Source: Brevibacillus brevis NBRC 100599 (GTDB taxonomy: Bacteria; Bacillota; Bacilli; Brevibacillales; Brevibacillaceae). Taken from it: a stretch of 64,000 nt of DNA. The position numbers and the translations under genes were made by a program. The stretch's first letter is position 1, and every line of letters starts with the position of its first letter. The DNA lies in assembly GCF_000010165.1 (NCBI RefSeq), contig NC_012491.1:288501-352500 (forward strand), given 5' to 3'. Shown here piece after piece: positions 57,127-64,000 of this stretch. The notes under the pieces are model-generated. The model was not told where the DNA came from. It saw only the letters and a list, made by a program, of their open reading frames with translations, and searched no databases.

Positions 57127-58467
57127 GTGCAAATTGTGAAGGGACAATTGCTTGCAGACGTATGCCATCACCGAGCACTGCTCGTATATTTGCCGCCATC
57201 CTATGACAAGAGTACGTCCCGTTTTCCCGTCATGTATGTCCATGATGGCGGTGACTTGTTTGATCCTGCGTTTAGTACTGCCCTCGATGCAATCGAAGAT
57301 AAGTTTGCAGAGGGGAAAATTCCTGAGCTGATTCTCGTCGGCATCCAACCAGGAAACCGCAGGGATGACTATACACCCTGGTTTTCCAAAGCGATCTCGC
57401 TTGAGCGCAACATTGATTTTGGCGGGCAAGGAGATGCGTATCTTTCTTACGTTGCCAATGAATGTAAGGCGTATATCGACAGCAAATACAGGACAGACCC
57501 TAGGCCGGAAAAAACAGGGATCATCGGATTTTCGCTGGGTGGCTTGATCTCGATGTACGCTGCGCACCAATACCCGGATGTTTTCACGAAAATCGGCAGC
57601 ATCTCGGGATCGTATTGGTATGAGGGCATGGTTTCGTTTATGCGGGAAAAGAAAATGTACCATCCCGGGCTGCGCATCTACATGGATGTTGGCAGTAAGG
57701 AAGGTGCTAAAAAACAAAACATCCAGAAACAAATGGTCCCGCTGACAAAAGAAGCCCATCAGATATTGGCTGATAGCGGCTTCACAGCAGATCAGCTCGT
57801 CCTGTTCATGGACGAAGGGGCGGATCATTTGAGCAAATATGCAAACGCCAGATTTCCTGGGGCGTTGCAATGGCTCTGGAATGAGAAGGAGGAGACAGAA
57901 ATGGAACTGACCAAATTGATTAGAGAGCGTCGCTCCATTCATCGCTTTACAGATCGGGAGGTAGACCCTGCGCTGGTTACAGAACTGATGGATACAGCCG
58001 TGTGGGCGCCGAATTATCACATGACACAACCGTGGCGCTTTATTGTGACGTACGGGGAAGGCAAGAAAAGAATCGCCGAGGCCGTGCGAATCATGAAGGA
58101 GAAGCGGGAGATTGATCCGTCGAAAAAGAAAGAAGTCGGCGATAAGTTTTACAATAAAATTATGGCGATTCCGATGCTGATGACGGTCATTATGGAAGAA
58201 AGTCCGAACCTGATTACGCGTCAGGACGATTTCGCTTCGACCAGCATTGTCATTCATAACTTTAGCTTGCTGGCGTGGGAAAAAGGCATCGGTCTGACAT
58301 GGGAGACGTACCCGTGGATTCACGAGCCGGAATTCCGTGAAGCGATGGGCATTCGACCAGGTGAAAAGGTGCTGGGGAACCTGCATATCGGTTATCCAGC
58401 CGCGATCCCTAACGCACAGCCACGCATTCCAGCAGCAGAGCGCATCACACTTGTAGATAAGGCATAG
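57127..58467 (+). CDS. Siderophore esterase-nitroreductase fusion (YbbA/BesA-like + nitroreductase)
   Basis: 446 residues in one frame. Residues 1-258 are an enterochelin-esterase-like hydrolase: RFPVMYVHDGGDLFDP, nucleophile S136 in GFSLGG, acid near D187 (YMDVGS), H234 in EGADHLSKY. Residues 259-446 are a nitroreductase (TKLIRERRSIHRFTDREVDP, MDTAVWAPNYHMTQPWRF). In B. subtilis feuABC is followed by the esterase ybbA alone. The second domain begins at an ATG (57901) with AAGGAGG 8 nt before it, so a free nitroreductase could also be made. The role inferred is intracellular iron release: ester cleavage plus reduction. The start may be GTG 57127 or GTG 57136. Confidence 0.87.
   Translation: MQIVKGQLLADVCHHRALLVYLPPSYDKSTSRFPVMYVHDGGDLFDPAFSTALDAIEDKFAEGKIPELILVGIQPGNRRDDYTPWFSKAISLERNIDFGGQGDAYLSYVANECKAYIDSKYRTDPRPEKTGIIGFSLGGLISMYAAHQYPDVFTKIGSISGSYWYEGMVSFMREKKMYHPGLRIYMDVGSKEGAKKQNIQKQMVPLTKEAHQILADSGFTADQLVLFMDEGADHLSKYANARFPGALQWLWNEKEETEMELTKLIRERRSIHRFTDREVDPALVTELMDTAVWAPNYHMTQPWRFIVTYGEGKKRIAEAVRIMKEKREIDPSKKKEVGDKFYNKIMAIPMLMTVIMEESPNLITRQDDFASTSIVIHNFSLLAWEKGIGLTWETYPWIHEPEFREAMGIRPGEKVLGNLHIGYPAAIPNAQPRIPAAERITLVDKA
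57885..57903 (+). promoter_or_regulatory. Internal ribosome-binding site and start within the fusion gene
   Basis: AAGGAGG with 8-nt spacing before ATG 57901, in the same frame as the fusion, at the exact domain border. No stop codon separates the domains. Either two genes lost their intervening stop, or both fused and free forms are produced. Confidence 0.6.
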
Positions 58468-58600
58468 GACAAGATCAAGTGAATTTTTCTTGTCACAGGA
58501 TTACTTTTTGTGGTACCCTTGGGTCATTCTACAAGAAAGGGTGACCATTAAGCCGATGATCTGCTAACTCCTATTTCCACAAAACCAATCGGATAAATCG

Positions 58601-58732
58601 ATGCGTTTTTGGATAGGGGTAGTATGTGCATATTGGCGAATAGATGGTAGATCCTTTTTAGACTCACCAAAGGGTTTCTATGTCTTTTTGACGATAATAT
58701 GCGTAGCCTCCTGTCCAGATCGCAATGGATAA
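58601..58732 (+). CDS. 43-codon leader ORF upstream of the MFS gene
   Basis: ATG 58601 to TAA 58730-58732. It encodes 43 residues, rich in aromatic and Cys residues (MRFWIGVVCAYWRIDG at the start, ICVASCPDRNG at the end). Its start has only a weak ribosome site. Its last codons run through the left arm and loop of the terminator hairpin that also holds the MFS ribosome site, and its stop overlaps the right arm. That layout matches ribosome-mediated attenuators such as bmrB before bmrCD. Translation is inferred. Confidence 0.5.
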   Translation: MRFWIGVVCAYWRIDGRSFLDSPKGFYVFLTIICVASCPDRNG

Positions 58733-58744
58733 GGAGGCTTTTTT
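58705..58744 (+). terminator. Attenuator hairpin containing the MFS ribosome-binding site
   Basis: AGCCTCCT (58705-58712) pairs perfectly with AGGAGGCT (58732-58739), followed by T6 and immediately the ATG at 58745. The right arm is the Shine-Dalgarno of the MFS gene. The hairpin would both terminate transcription and hide the ribosome site unless an upstream event disrupts it. Confidence 0.75.
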
Positions 58745-59971
58745 ATGTCAAATGTTTTGAAAAATCGTTATGTCAGGGCTATTTTGTTATCAGCAGTTCT
58801 GTTGCAAATCGGAGTATGGGTGCGCAACATGGCGATTCTGCTCTATGTGATGGATCATACAGGAGGCGATCCGTTTGCTGTCTCCATGATTTCTGTGGCA
58901 GAGTATGCGCCAATCTTTCTGTTTTCCTTTCTTGCTGGTACGTTTGCCGATCGCTGGCAACCGAGAAAAACGATGGTCTGGTGTGAGGTGCTCAGTGCTC
59001 TATCGGTTGTCGGAGTGCTGCTTACCTTCGTTTTCGGCTCGTGGAAGGCCATCTTTTTTGCCACACTCATTTCAGCCATTCTCTCTCAGTTTTCCCAACC
59101 GTCCGGTATGAAGCTGTTCAAGCTGCATGTACCTGGTGAACAGCTTCAGGTAGGAATGTCGGCGTACCAGACTATTTTCGCGATCTTCATGGTATTTGGA
59201 CCGATTGTCGGTACGTTTGTGTTCCAGCAATGGGGGATGGAGGTTGCTATGGTCATCACGGCAGTTGCGTTCCTCGCAGCGGCGGGTGTCCTGTATTTGT
59301 TGCCGCCAGATCGTGTCGAGAAAGGAGAGCAGCAAGAAACGGCACTGCTTGGGGAGATGGTCAGCGGGATTCGTTATGTGTTCTCCAGTCGCGTGCTGTC
59401 AATGCTTGGCTTTTGCTTTTTGGCTGTAGGCTTCTCATTGGGAATGATTCAGCCGCTTGGGATTTTTATCGTGACCGAACAACTGCAATTGCCAAAAGAA
59501 AGCCTGCAATGGTTAATTACCGCCCAAGGTGTGGGGATGATTGCCGGAGGGGCCATGACGATGGCAGCTGCCAAAACGATTCCACCGCAAAAGCTATTGG
59601 TCATGGGACTTCTGGGAAATGCGGTCGCAGTAGCGATTTGCGGGATGTCCACGAATCTGTGGCTGACGCTTGTTGCCCAGTTCATTGCGGGATTGCTCTT
59701 GCCCTCCATTCAAATCGGGATCAACACTATGCTGCTTAAAAACACAGAGAGTACCTTTATCGGTCGGGTGAATGGCATACTGACCCCGTTGTTTACAGGC
59801 TCCATGGTCGTCATGATGAGTATTACGGGAGTATTGAAGCTGTATCTTCCGCTCGCAGTCATATACGGGATCGCTGCATTCCTGATGATCATTGGTCTCA
59901 GCTTTATTTTGCCGCTTTATCGTATGAGAGAAGGAAACGTGGTGCAAAGTACAGAACAGACTGGTACATGA
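58745..59971 (+). CDS. MFS exporter (EntS/MFS_3-like)
   Basis: 408 residues, 12 helices. VLLQIGVWVRNMAILLYVMDHTGGD and FSFLAGTFADRWQPRKTMVWCE are typical of the MFS_3/EntS group, which includes siderophore exporters and macrolide or lincomycin efflux pumps. Its place right after the siderophore uptake genes suggests siderophore export. Its leader ORF and attenuator suggest instead induction by a ribosome-targeting drug. Sequence alone does not decide. Confidence 0.87.
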   Translation: MSNVLKNRYVRAILLSAVLLQIGVWVRNMAILLYVMDHTGGDPFAVSMISVAEYAPIFLFSFLAGTFADRWQPRKTMVWCEVLSALSVVGVLLTFVFGSWKAIFFATLISAILSQFSQPSGMKLFKLHVPGEQLQVGMSAYQTIFAIFMVFGPIVGTFVFQQWGMEVAMVITAVAFLAAAGVLYLLPPDRVEKGEQQETALLGEMVSGIRYVFSSRVLSMLGFCFLAVGFSLGMIQPLGIFIVTEQLQLPKESLQWLITAQGVGMIAGGAMTMAAAKTIPPQKLLVMGLLGNAVAVAICGMSTNLWLTLVAQFIAGLLLPSIQIGINTMLLKNTESTFIGRVNGILTPLFTGSMVVMMSITGVLKLYLPLAVIYGIAAFLMIIGLSFILPLYRMREGNVVQSTEQTGT

Positions 59972-60002
59972 GCGTTTGGATGCAAAGGGAGGCTTGGACC
60001 AG

Positions 60003-60386
60003 ATGGTGCACGAACAGATTTCTTCTATAGAAAGTTTAAAGATGGTAGCTGCTGTTCGCGAGCTGGCGATGCGGTTGCCAGAGGTAACGGAGCAGGTAGA
60101 CGCTTTTGGACATACATCGTTTCGGGTAAACGACAAGCCGTTTGTCATTTTGGGAGAGGGGGGCACTGAAGGCCCCTCCTTTTCTGTGAAGGTGCTGAAG
60201 ACGACCCAAGAGATTTTGCTTGCACAGGAGCATTTTTACAAGACACCGTACATCGGTCATCACGGCTGGGTTTCGATTCTGGACAAAAACGTGACGAGCT
60301 ATGATGAAATTGAAGATTACATACGGGAAGGCTATATGTGCGCGGCTCCCAAGCGATTGGTCAAGCAATTACAACACCTCCCCTGA
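60003..60386 (+). CDS. MmcQ/YjbR-family protein
   Basis: 127 residues from ATG 60003 behind GGAGG. RLPEVTEQVDAFGHTSFRVNDKPFVIL and HHGWVSILDKNVTSYDEIEDYIREGYMCAAPKRL are the MmcQ/YjbR (CyaY-like fold) signatures. These are small DNA-binding-like proteins of uncertain role. It begins 31 bp after the MFS gene and may be co-transcribed. Confidence 0.85.
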   Translation: MVHEQISSIESLKMVAAVRELAMRLPEVTEQVDAFGHTSFRVNDKPFVILGEGGTEGPSFSVKVLKTTQEILLAQEHFYKTPYIGHHGWVSILDKNVTSYDEIEDYIREGYMCAAPKRLVKQLQHLP

Positions 60387-60439
60387 TCGTTCCTGTATAA
60401 TTTTTACACAACCGCATTCAGACAAAGGGGGAGCCGGTT

Positions 60440-61810
60440 TTGGATTGGAATCTCCAGCAGATGAGCAAATTGCTTGAGGTCGTTTTTGAAAATGCCCATG
60501 AACCGATGATCGTAACGGACAAGGACGGAAAAATACTCTTATTGAATCGGAGCTATCGGGAATTTCTTAATGTACAGGACGTGATTGGACAACCAGTGAC
60601 GGATGTCATCGAAAACACGCGGATGCATATTGTCGGTCAGGCTGGCGTTGCCGAGATCGCTGACATTCAGCAAATAAAAGGACAGAACATGATTGCGCAT
60701 CGCATCCCGATCATGGACGAAGGAAAAGTGATTGCGGTTCTGGGAACGGTGCTGTTCCAAGATGTGCAAGAGCTCACTGCCTTGGCTGCGATGGTTGCTC
60801 AGCTGAAGGATGAATTGACCTATTATAAGAAAGAGCTGCGGCGGCGGATGGGGGCTACCTATCACTTTGACCAAATCGTTGGGTACAGCCAGAAGCTGCA
60901 GGAGCTTAAAAAGTTTTCTCAGAAAGTTGCGAAAAGCGATTCGACTGTGCTCATCACGGGCGAAAGCGGGACGGGCAAGGAGTTGTTTGCCCACGCCATT
61001 CATGCCGAGAGCAAGCGCAAAATGGGCCCTTTCATTCGGGTGAATTGTGCCGCTATTCCGGATTCTTTGCTCGAATCAGAGCTCTTTGGCTATGAAGAAG
61101 GTGCGTTTACCGGGGCTGTTCGCCGCGGAAAAAAAGGAAAGTTCGAGCTGGCCAACCACGGAACCATTTTGTTGGATGAGATCGGGGACATGCCGTTGCC
61201 GCTGCAAGCCAAGCTATTGCGTGTGTTGCAGGAAAAAGAGGTCGAGCGGGTAGGTGCTGTACGGACGACGCCAATCGATGTGCGGGTGATCGCTTCCACG
61301 AATTCGGATATGCTTCAAAGCATCAAGGAAGGGAAGTTTCGGGCAGACCTCTATTATCGGTTGAATGTCGTGTCACTCTCGATTCCTCCGTTGCGCGAGC
61401 GTCTGGAGGATTTGCCGGAGCTGGTTTCGAATCTACTCAAACAGCTTGGCGAGTCCACTGGCGTTGCGGTCAGGGCCATTGATGAAGAGGTATGGCACGT
61501 ACTTCGTGGCTACTCCTGGCCAGGCAATGTACGGGAGTTGAAAAACGTACTGGAACGAGCCCTGCATCTAATGGAAGACGATATCTTGAAAAAGGAGCAT
61601 ATTTGGCTGCCTGTATCTGACGAAGGGACACCCTCATCCTTGTCGGTTTCAACTCATGCCGTTCGACCATTGAAACAAATCTTGGAAGAGGCTGAGCAGG
61701 AAGCGCTTCGTCAAGCGATGCAGCAAGCAGGGGGAAACAAGCTTAACGCCGCCAAGCTGTTGCAAATCAGCAAGTCCAGCTTTTACGAAAAGTGGGAGAA
61801 GTACCAGTAG
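60440..61810 (+). CDS. PAS-containing sigma-54-dependent activator (RocR-type)
   Basis: 456 residues. PAS sensor ~10-115 (VFENAHEPMIVTDKDGKILLLNRSYREFL), short coiled linker, AAA+ domain ~145-375 with Walker A GESGTGKE, the sigma-54 contact loop GAFTGA, Walker B TILLDEIGD and R-finger region FRADLYYRLNVV, then a Fis-type HTH at the end (LNAAKLLQISKSSFYEKWEKY). TTG start behind GGGGGAG. The next gene has a clear -24/-12 promoter with upstream palindromes, so this activator very probably drives the GntP/SDR operon in response to a small metabolite. Confidence 0.93.
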   Translation: MDWNLQQMSKLLEVVFENAHEPMIVTDKDGKILLLNRSYREFLNVQDVIGQPVTDVIENTRMHIVGQAGVAEIADIQQIKGQNMIAHRIPIMDEGKVIAVLGTVLFQDVQELTALAAMVAQLKDELTYYKKELRRRMGATYHFDQIVGYSQKLQELKKFSQKVAKSDSTVLITGESGTGKELFAHAIHAESKRKMGPFIRVNCAAIPDSLLESELFGYEEGAFTGAVRRGKKGKFELANHGTILLDEIGDMPLPLQAKLLRVLQEKEVERVGAVRTTPIDVRVIASTNSDMLQSIKEGKFRADLYYRLNVVSLSIPPLRERLEDLPELVSNLLKQLGESTGVAVRAIDEEVWHVLRGYSWPGNVRELKNVLERALHLMEDDILKKEHIWLPVSDEGTPSSLSVSTHAVRPLKQILEEAEQEALRQAMQQAGGNKLNAAKLLQISKSSFYEKWEKYQ

Positions 61811-61841
61811 CACGAGGCGTGTATAAGTCGGGGATGTGGCG

Positions 61842-61867
61842 TTGAGCCAAGTTCGCGGCTTTTTTCA
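61842..61867 (+). terminator. Probable terminator of the activator gene
   Basis: AGCC and GGCT arms with an 8-base loop and T6 tail, in a G+C-rich context. Confidence 0.55.
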
Positions 61868-61891
61868 TCTGAAGCAATAGCGTTTTGGTAG

Positions 61892-61909
61892 ATTCCGGTT
61901 TTCTGGAAT
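61892..61909 (+). promoter_or_regulatory. Upstream activating palindrome 1
   Basis: ATTCCGGTTTTCTGGAAT, an 18-bp dyad with ATTCC/GGAAT arms, about 220 bp upstream of the -24 element. It is a likely binding site of the sigma-54 activator. Confidence 0.6.
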
Positions 61910-62010
61910 AGAGCAAGAGGGTCTCCGGTAAAAACCCAATAGCCTTCCATGAGCAGATTCCCTAAAAAATGGGCGGATTTTTGCTAGATTCCATAAAACC
62001 GGACAATAAA

Positions 62011-62026
62011 TTCCGGAAATCCGGAA
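62011..62026 (+). promoter_or_regulatory. Upstream activating palindrome 2
   Basis: TTCCGGAAATCCGGAA, a dyad with TTCCGG/CCGGAA arms, about 95 bp upstream of the -24 element. A degenerate third copy (ATTCC-ATAAAA-CCGGA) lies at 61988-62003. Confidence 0.65.
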
Positions 62027-62112
62027 AATTTGCAAGCGCTATCATCTGCTCCCTAACACTCCAGGCACGATGAAGGGGTATGGTTGAACGATTTTTCTGG
62101 AATCGGCTGGGG

Positions 62113-62130
62113 TTGGCATGGTCCGTGCAA
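62113..62130 (+). promoter_or_regulatory. Sigma-54 (-24/-12) promoter
   Basis: TTGGCATGGTCCGTGCAA: GG at 62115-62116 and GC at 62127-62128 separated by exactly 10 nt, the strict SigL spacing. It lies about 85 bp before the GntP gene. Confidence 0.87.
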
Positions 62131-62215
62131 TTGAATTAGATTTGAAAGCGTTTTCCTCAAGTGAGTCCACACAATCTCCTCTGTAAAGCGGAGGAGAAAT
62201 TGAAAGGAGAATTCT

Positions 62216-63598
62216 ATGATCATCGAAGTGTTATCCATCTTGGTTTCGCTCGGCCTGCTGATGTTTTTTGCGTATCGGGGCTATCCTGTTATCGTATTTG
62301 CCCCTATTTTTACGCTGCTGGCCGTTGTCCTTTCCGGGATCTCTCTGTTGCCGAGCTACACCGAAACCTTCATGACGAATGCAGCAAACTATGTGAAATC
62401 ATTCTTCCCTATTTTCTTACTGGGTGCCATTTTCGGGAAAGTCATGGAGTTGAGCGGTGCCGCCTCATCCATCGCTCACACAATTGTGAGGGCGCTTGGC
62501 TCCAATCGTGCGATCTTGGCTGTCGTTCTGGCTTGTTCGATTTTGACGTATGGCGGGGTTTCCTTGTTCGTTGTGGCATTTGCGGTGTATCCGTTTGCCG
62601 CTGCGATATTCCGTGAAGCCAATATTCCGAAGCGTCTCATTCCAGGAACGATCGCGCTCGGGGCCTTTACGTATACGATGGACGCCTTGCCAGGTACACC
62701 ACAAATTCAAAACATCATTCCTACGACTTATTTTGGTACGGATGCTTATGCTGCACCTGTTGTTGGAACGATTGGCGCCATTATGGTTTTCATTGGCGGG
62801 ATGCTATGGCTGGAGCGCAGACGCAAGCAAGCTGTCGCTGCTGGGGAAGGCTACGGTGAGGGACATACGAACGAGCCAGAGCTGATCAAAAATGAATCCT
62901 ACATGAACATCTGGGTTGCGATTCTCCCGTTGGCATTGGTGCTCGTGGGTAACTATATGTTCAGCAGAGGGATTTGGACAGTAGAGACGTGGTACGATCC
63001 GGCGATCCTCAAAGAATCATTTAAGATTGAGAAAGTGAAAAACGTCGTATCTTCTTGGTCACTGATTATTTCGCTCTGTCTTGGAATTATTGCCGCAATT
63101 TTAATCAATGTGAAGCAAGTCAAAAACAAGCTGGCGAGTGGTTTGACTGCTGCCGCGATGGGTTCTCTCTTAGCGATCTTCAACACTGCTTCCGAAGTTG
63201 GGTTCGGAAACGTTGTGAAAACATTGCCGGGCTTCAAATTTATCCAAGGCTGGATTATGGGAGCAAGTGATCATCCGTTGGTTTCTGAGGCACTGGCTGT
63301 AAACGTACTGGCAGGTGTGACAGGTTCAGCGTCGGGCGGTATGTCGATCGCGCTGGAGGTTATGAGCAAGCAATACCTGGAGATGGCAAATGCTGCGGGA
63401 ATCAGCCCTGAGTTGCTGCACCGTATTGCCTCGATGTCTTCCGGTGGTATGGACACATTGCCACACAACGGAGCGGTCATTACATTGCTCGCGATTACTG
63501 GTTTGACGCATCGTCAATCGTACAAAGACATTTTCGCGATAACGGTTTTGAAAACAGCTGTCGTGTTCATTCTGGCATTTGCCGTGTCTATTTTCTAA
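62216..63598 (+). CDS. GntP-family permease (YxjC-like, probable hydroxybutyrate/acetoacetate transport)
   Basis: 460 residues, 12-14 helices. GntP features are FFPIFLLGAIFGKVMELSGAA, LTYGGVSLFVVAFAVYPFAA, ALPGTPQIQNIIPT, and the late SGGMDTLPHNGAVITLL. In B. subtilis yxjC precedes the scoAB-yxjF genes for ketone-body use. Here the next gene is a yxjF-like dehydrogenase, so 3-hydroxybutyrate or acetoacetate is the probable substrate. AAAGGAG lies before the ATG. Transcription is predicted to depend on sigma-54 and the PAS activator upstream. Confidence 0.9.
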   Translation: MIIEVLSILVSLGLLMFFAYRGYPVIVFAPIFTLLAVVLSGISLLPSYTETFMTNAANYVKSFFPIFLLGAIFGKVMELSGAASSIAHTIVRALGSNRAILAVVLACSILTYGGVSLFVVAFAVYPFAAAIFREANIPKRLIPGTIALGAFTYTMDALPGTPQIQNIIPTTYFGTDAYAAPVVGTIGAIMVFIGGMLWLERRRKQAVAAGEGYGEGHTNEPELIKNESYMNIWVAILPLALVLVGNYMFSRGIWTVETWYDPAILKESFKIEKVKNVVSSWSLIISLCLGIIAAILINVKQVKNKLASGLTAAAMGSLLAIFNTASEVGFGNVVKTLPGFKFIQGWIMGASDHPLVSEALAVNVLAGVTGSASGGMSIALEVMSKQYLEMANAAGISPELLHRIASMSSGGMDTLPHNGAVITLLAITGLTHRQSYKDIFAITVLKTAVVFILAFAVSIF

Positions 63599-63664
63599 TT
63601 TTCATCAAAGATCAGCGAGTTTATAGACAGAGAAAATGAGGATCAGGAGAGGAGATAGTAGGGG

Positions 63665-64000
63665 ATGGAGAAGTTGTTGGAGCAACAGGTAGCAGTTGTA
63701 ACAGGGGCTGCAAGCGGTATTGGATTGGAGATTGCCCGGACGTTTGCCGAGGAAGGGGCGAGGGTCGTCATACTGGACTTGAATGGGGAAGCAGCGGAAG
63801 CAGCAGCAGCCCAATTGCAGAAGGAAGGTCACGAAGCAATCAGCTTTGGTTGTAATGTTACTGACGAGGTACAAATGCAGGCGTGCATCCAGCAGACAGT
63901 CCAAATTTTTGGCAGACTCGATATCCTAGTGAATAATGCCGGATTGCAATTTGTTTCTCCTATAGAAGAGTTTCCGACTGCAAAATTTGAACAAATGCTC
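63665..64000 (+). CDS. SDR-family 3-hydroxybutyrate dehydrogenase-like protein (5' part only)
   Basis: The first 112 codons, running off the right edge. The NAD-binding motif TGAASGIGLEIA (TGxxxGIG), VVILDLNGEAAE (cofactor-selecting Asp, suggesting NAD) and ILVNNAG are present. It starts at ATG 63665 behind GGAGAGGAG. The pairing with a GntP permease and SigL control suggests 3-hydroxybutyrate dehydrogenase (YxjF-like), though the catalytic Ser-Tyr-Lys region is outside the window. Confidence 0.85.
   Translation, partial: MEKLLEQQVAVVTGAASGIGLEIARTFAEEGARVVILDLNGEAAEAAAAQLQKEGHEAISFGCNVTDEVQMQACIQQTVQIFGRLDILVNNAGLQFVSPIEEFPTAKFEQML

Noticed and set aside
57094..58386. 430-codon open frame antisense to the esterase-nitroreductase gene
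   Set aside because: No ribosome site and no recognisable domain. The sense strand encodes two complete enzymes.

Overview
The window reads as chromosome of a spore-forming Firmicute of the Brevibacillus/Paenibacillus type. The support is GerA/GerB spore-germination genes, a BclA-like collagen filament protein with an exosporium-type leader, strong AGGAGG ribosome sites with many GTG and TTG starts, Bacillus-style regulatory circuits (Btr, MhqR, CadC, HssRS) and 7-1-7 Fur boxes. I cannot fix the species from sequence alone. I see no rRNA, tRNA, CRISPR array, prophage or intact insertion sequence.

Layout. 1-2.6 kb: the gerB end and gerA of a germination receptor operon, with a 41-codon membrane peptide upstream. 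2.7-6 kb: glpT behind a leader terminator, and a secreted GH18 chitinase. 6-8.5 kb: a secreted 36-residue-repeat protein divergent from an ArsR regulator and its MFS transporter. 8.7-16.5 kb: a coiled-coil protein, a chemoreceptor, a TetR/MFS divergon with paired operators, a luciferase-like oxidoreductase, an HSL-type esterase and an AhpD-like protein. 16.8-22.9 kb: an amino-acid permease, CtaM-like DUF420, a macrolide phosphotransferase with a stalling-type leader peptide, exonuclease III and a CNNM/CBS protein. 23-26 kb: the collagen-like gene. 26-31.8 kb: RibD-like, HEAT-repeat, MetX-like, a frameshifted MerR gene, and a cyclase.

31.8-35 kb is a DNA alkylation-repair block: alkA-nfo-Ada-like domain on the minus strand, divergent from adaA. 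35-40 kb: a beta-lactamase remnant, threonine aldolase, GNAT, DinB, then an mhqN-mhqO-mhqD quinone-detoxification operon with two MhqR-type operators. 40-43 kb: heme-sensing HssRS with an HssR-type direct repeat. 43-46 kb: cadC and cadA with CadC-type operators. 46-50.8 kb: a fused OppD-OppF ATPase, a polysaccharide deacetylase, a WYL regulator and a second DinB. 50.8-51 kb is a nested palindromic element.

52-60 kb is an iron-siderophore uptake locus: a Btr-like regulator, FeuA/B/C-like transporter parts, and an esterase joined in frame to a nitroreductase, with Fur boxes before the regulator and the binding protein. An MFS exporter follows, behind a 43-codon leader ORF and a terminator that contains its ribosome site. 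60.4-64 kb is a sigma-54 module: a RocR-type activator, upstream palindromes, a -24/-12 promoter, a GntP permease and the start of a hydroxybutyrate-dehydrogenase-like SDR gene.

Most genes are ordinary Bacillales genes. The strongest candidates for something not yet described are the mph leader attenuator, the esterase-nitroreductase fusion, the attenuator before the MFS gene at 58.7 kb, the palindromic element at 50.8-51.0 kb, and the 36-residue-repeat secreted protein.
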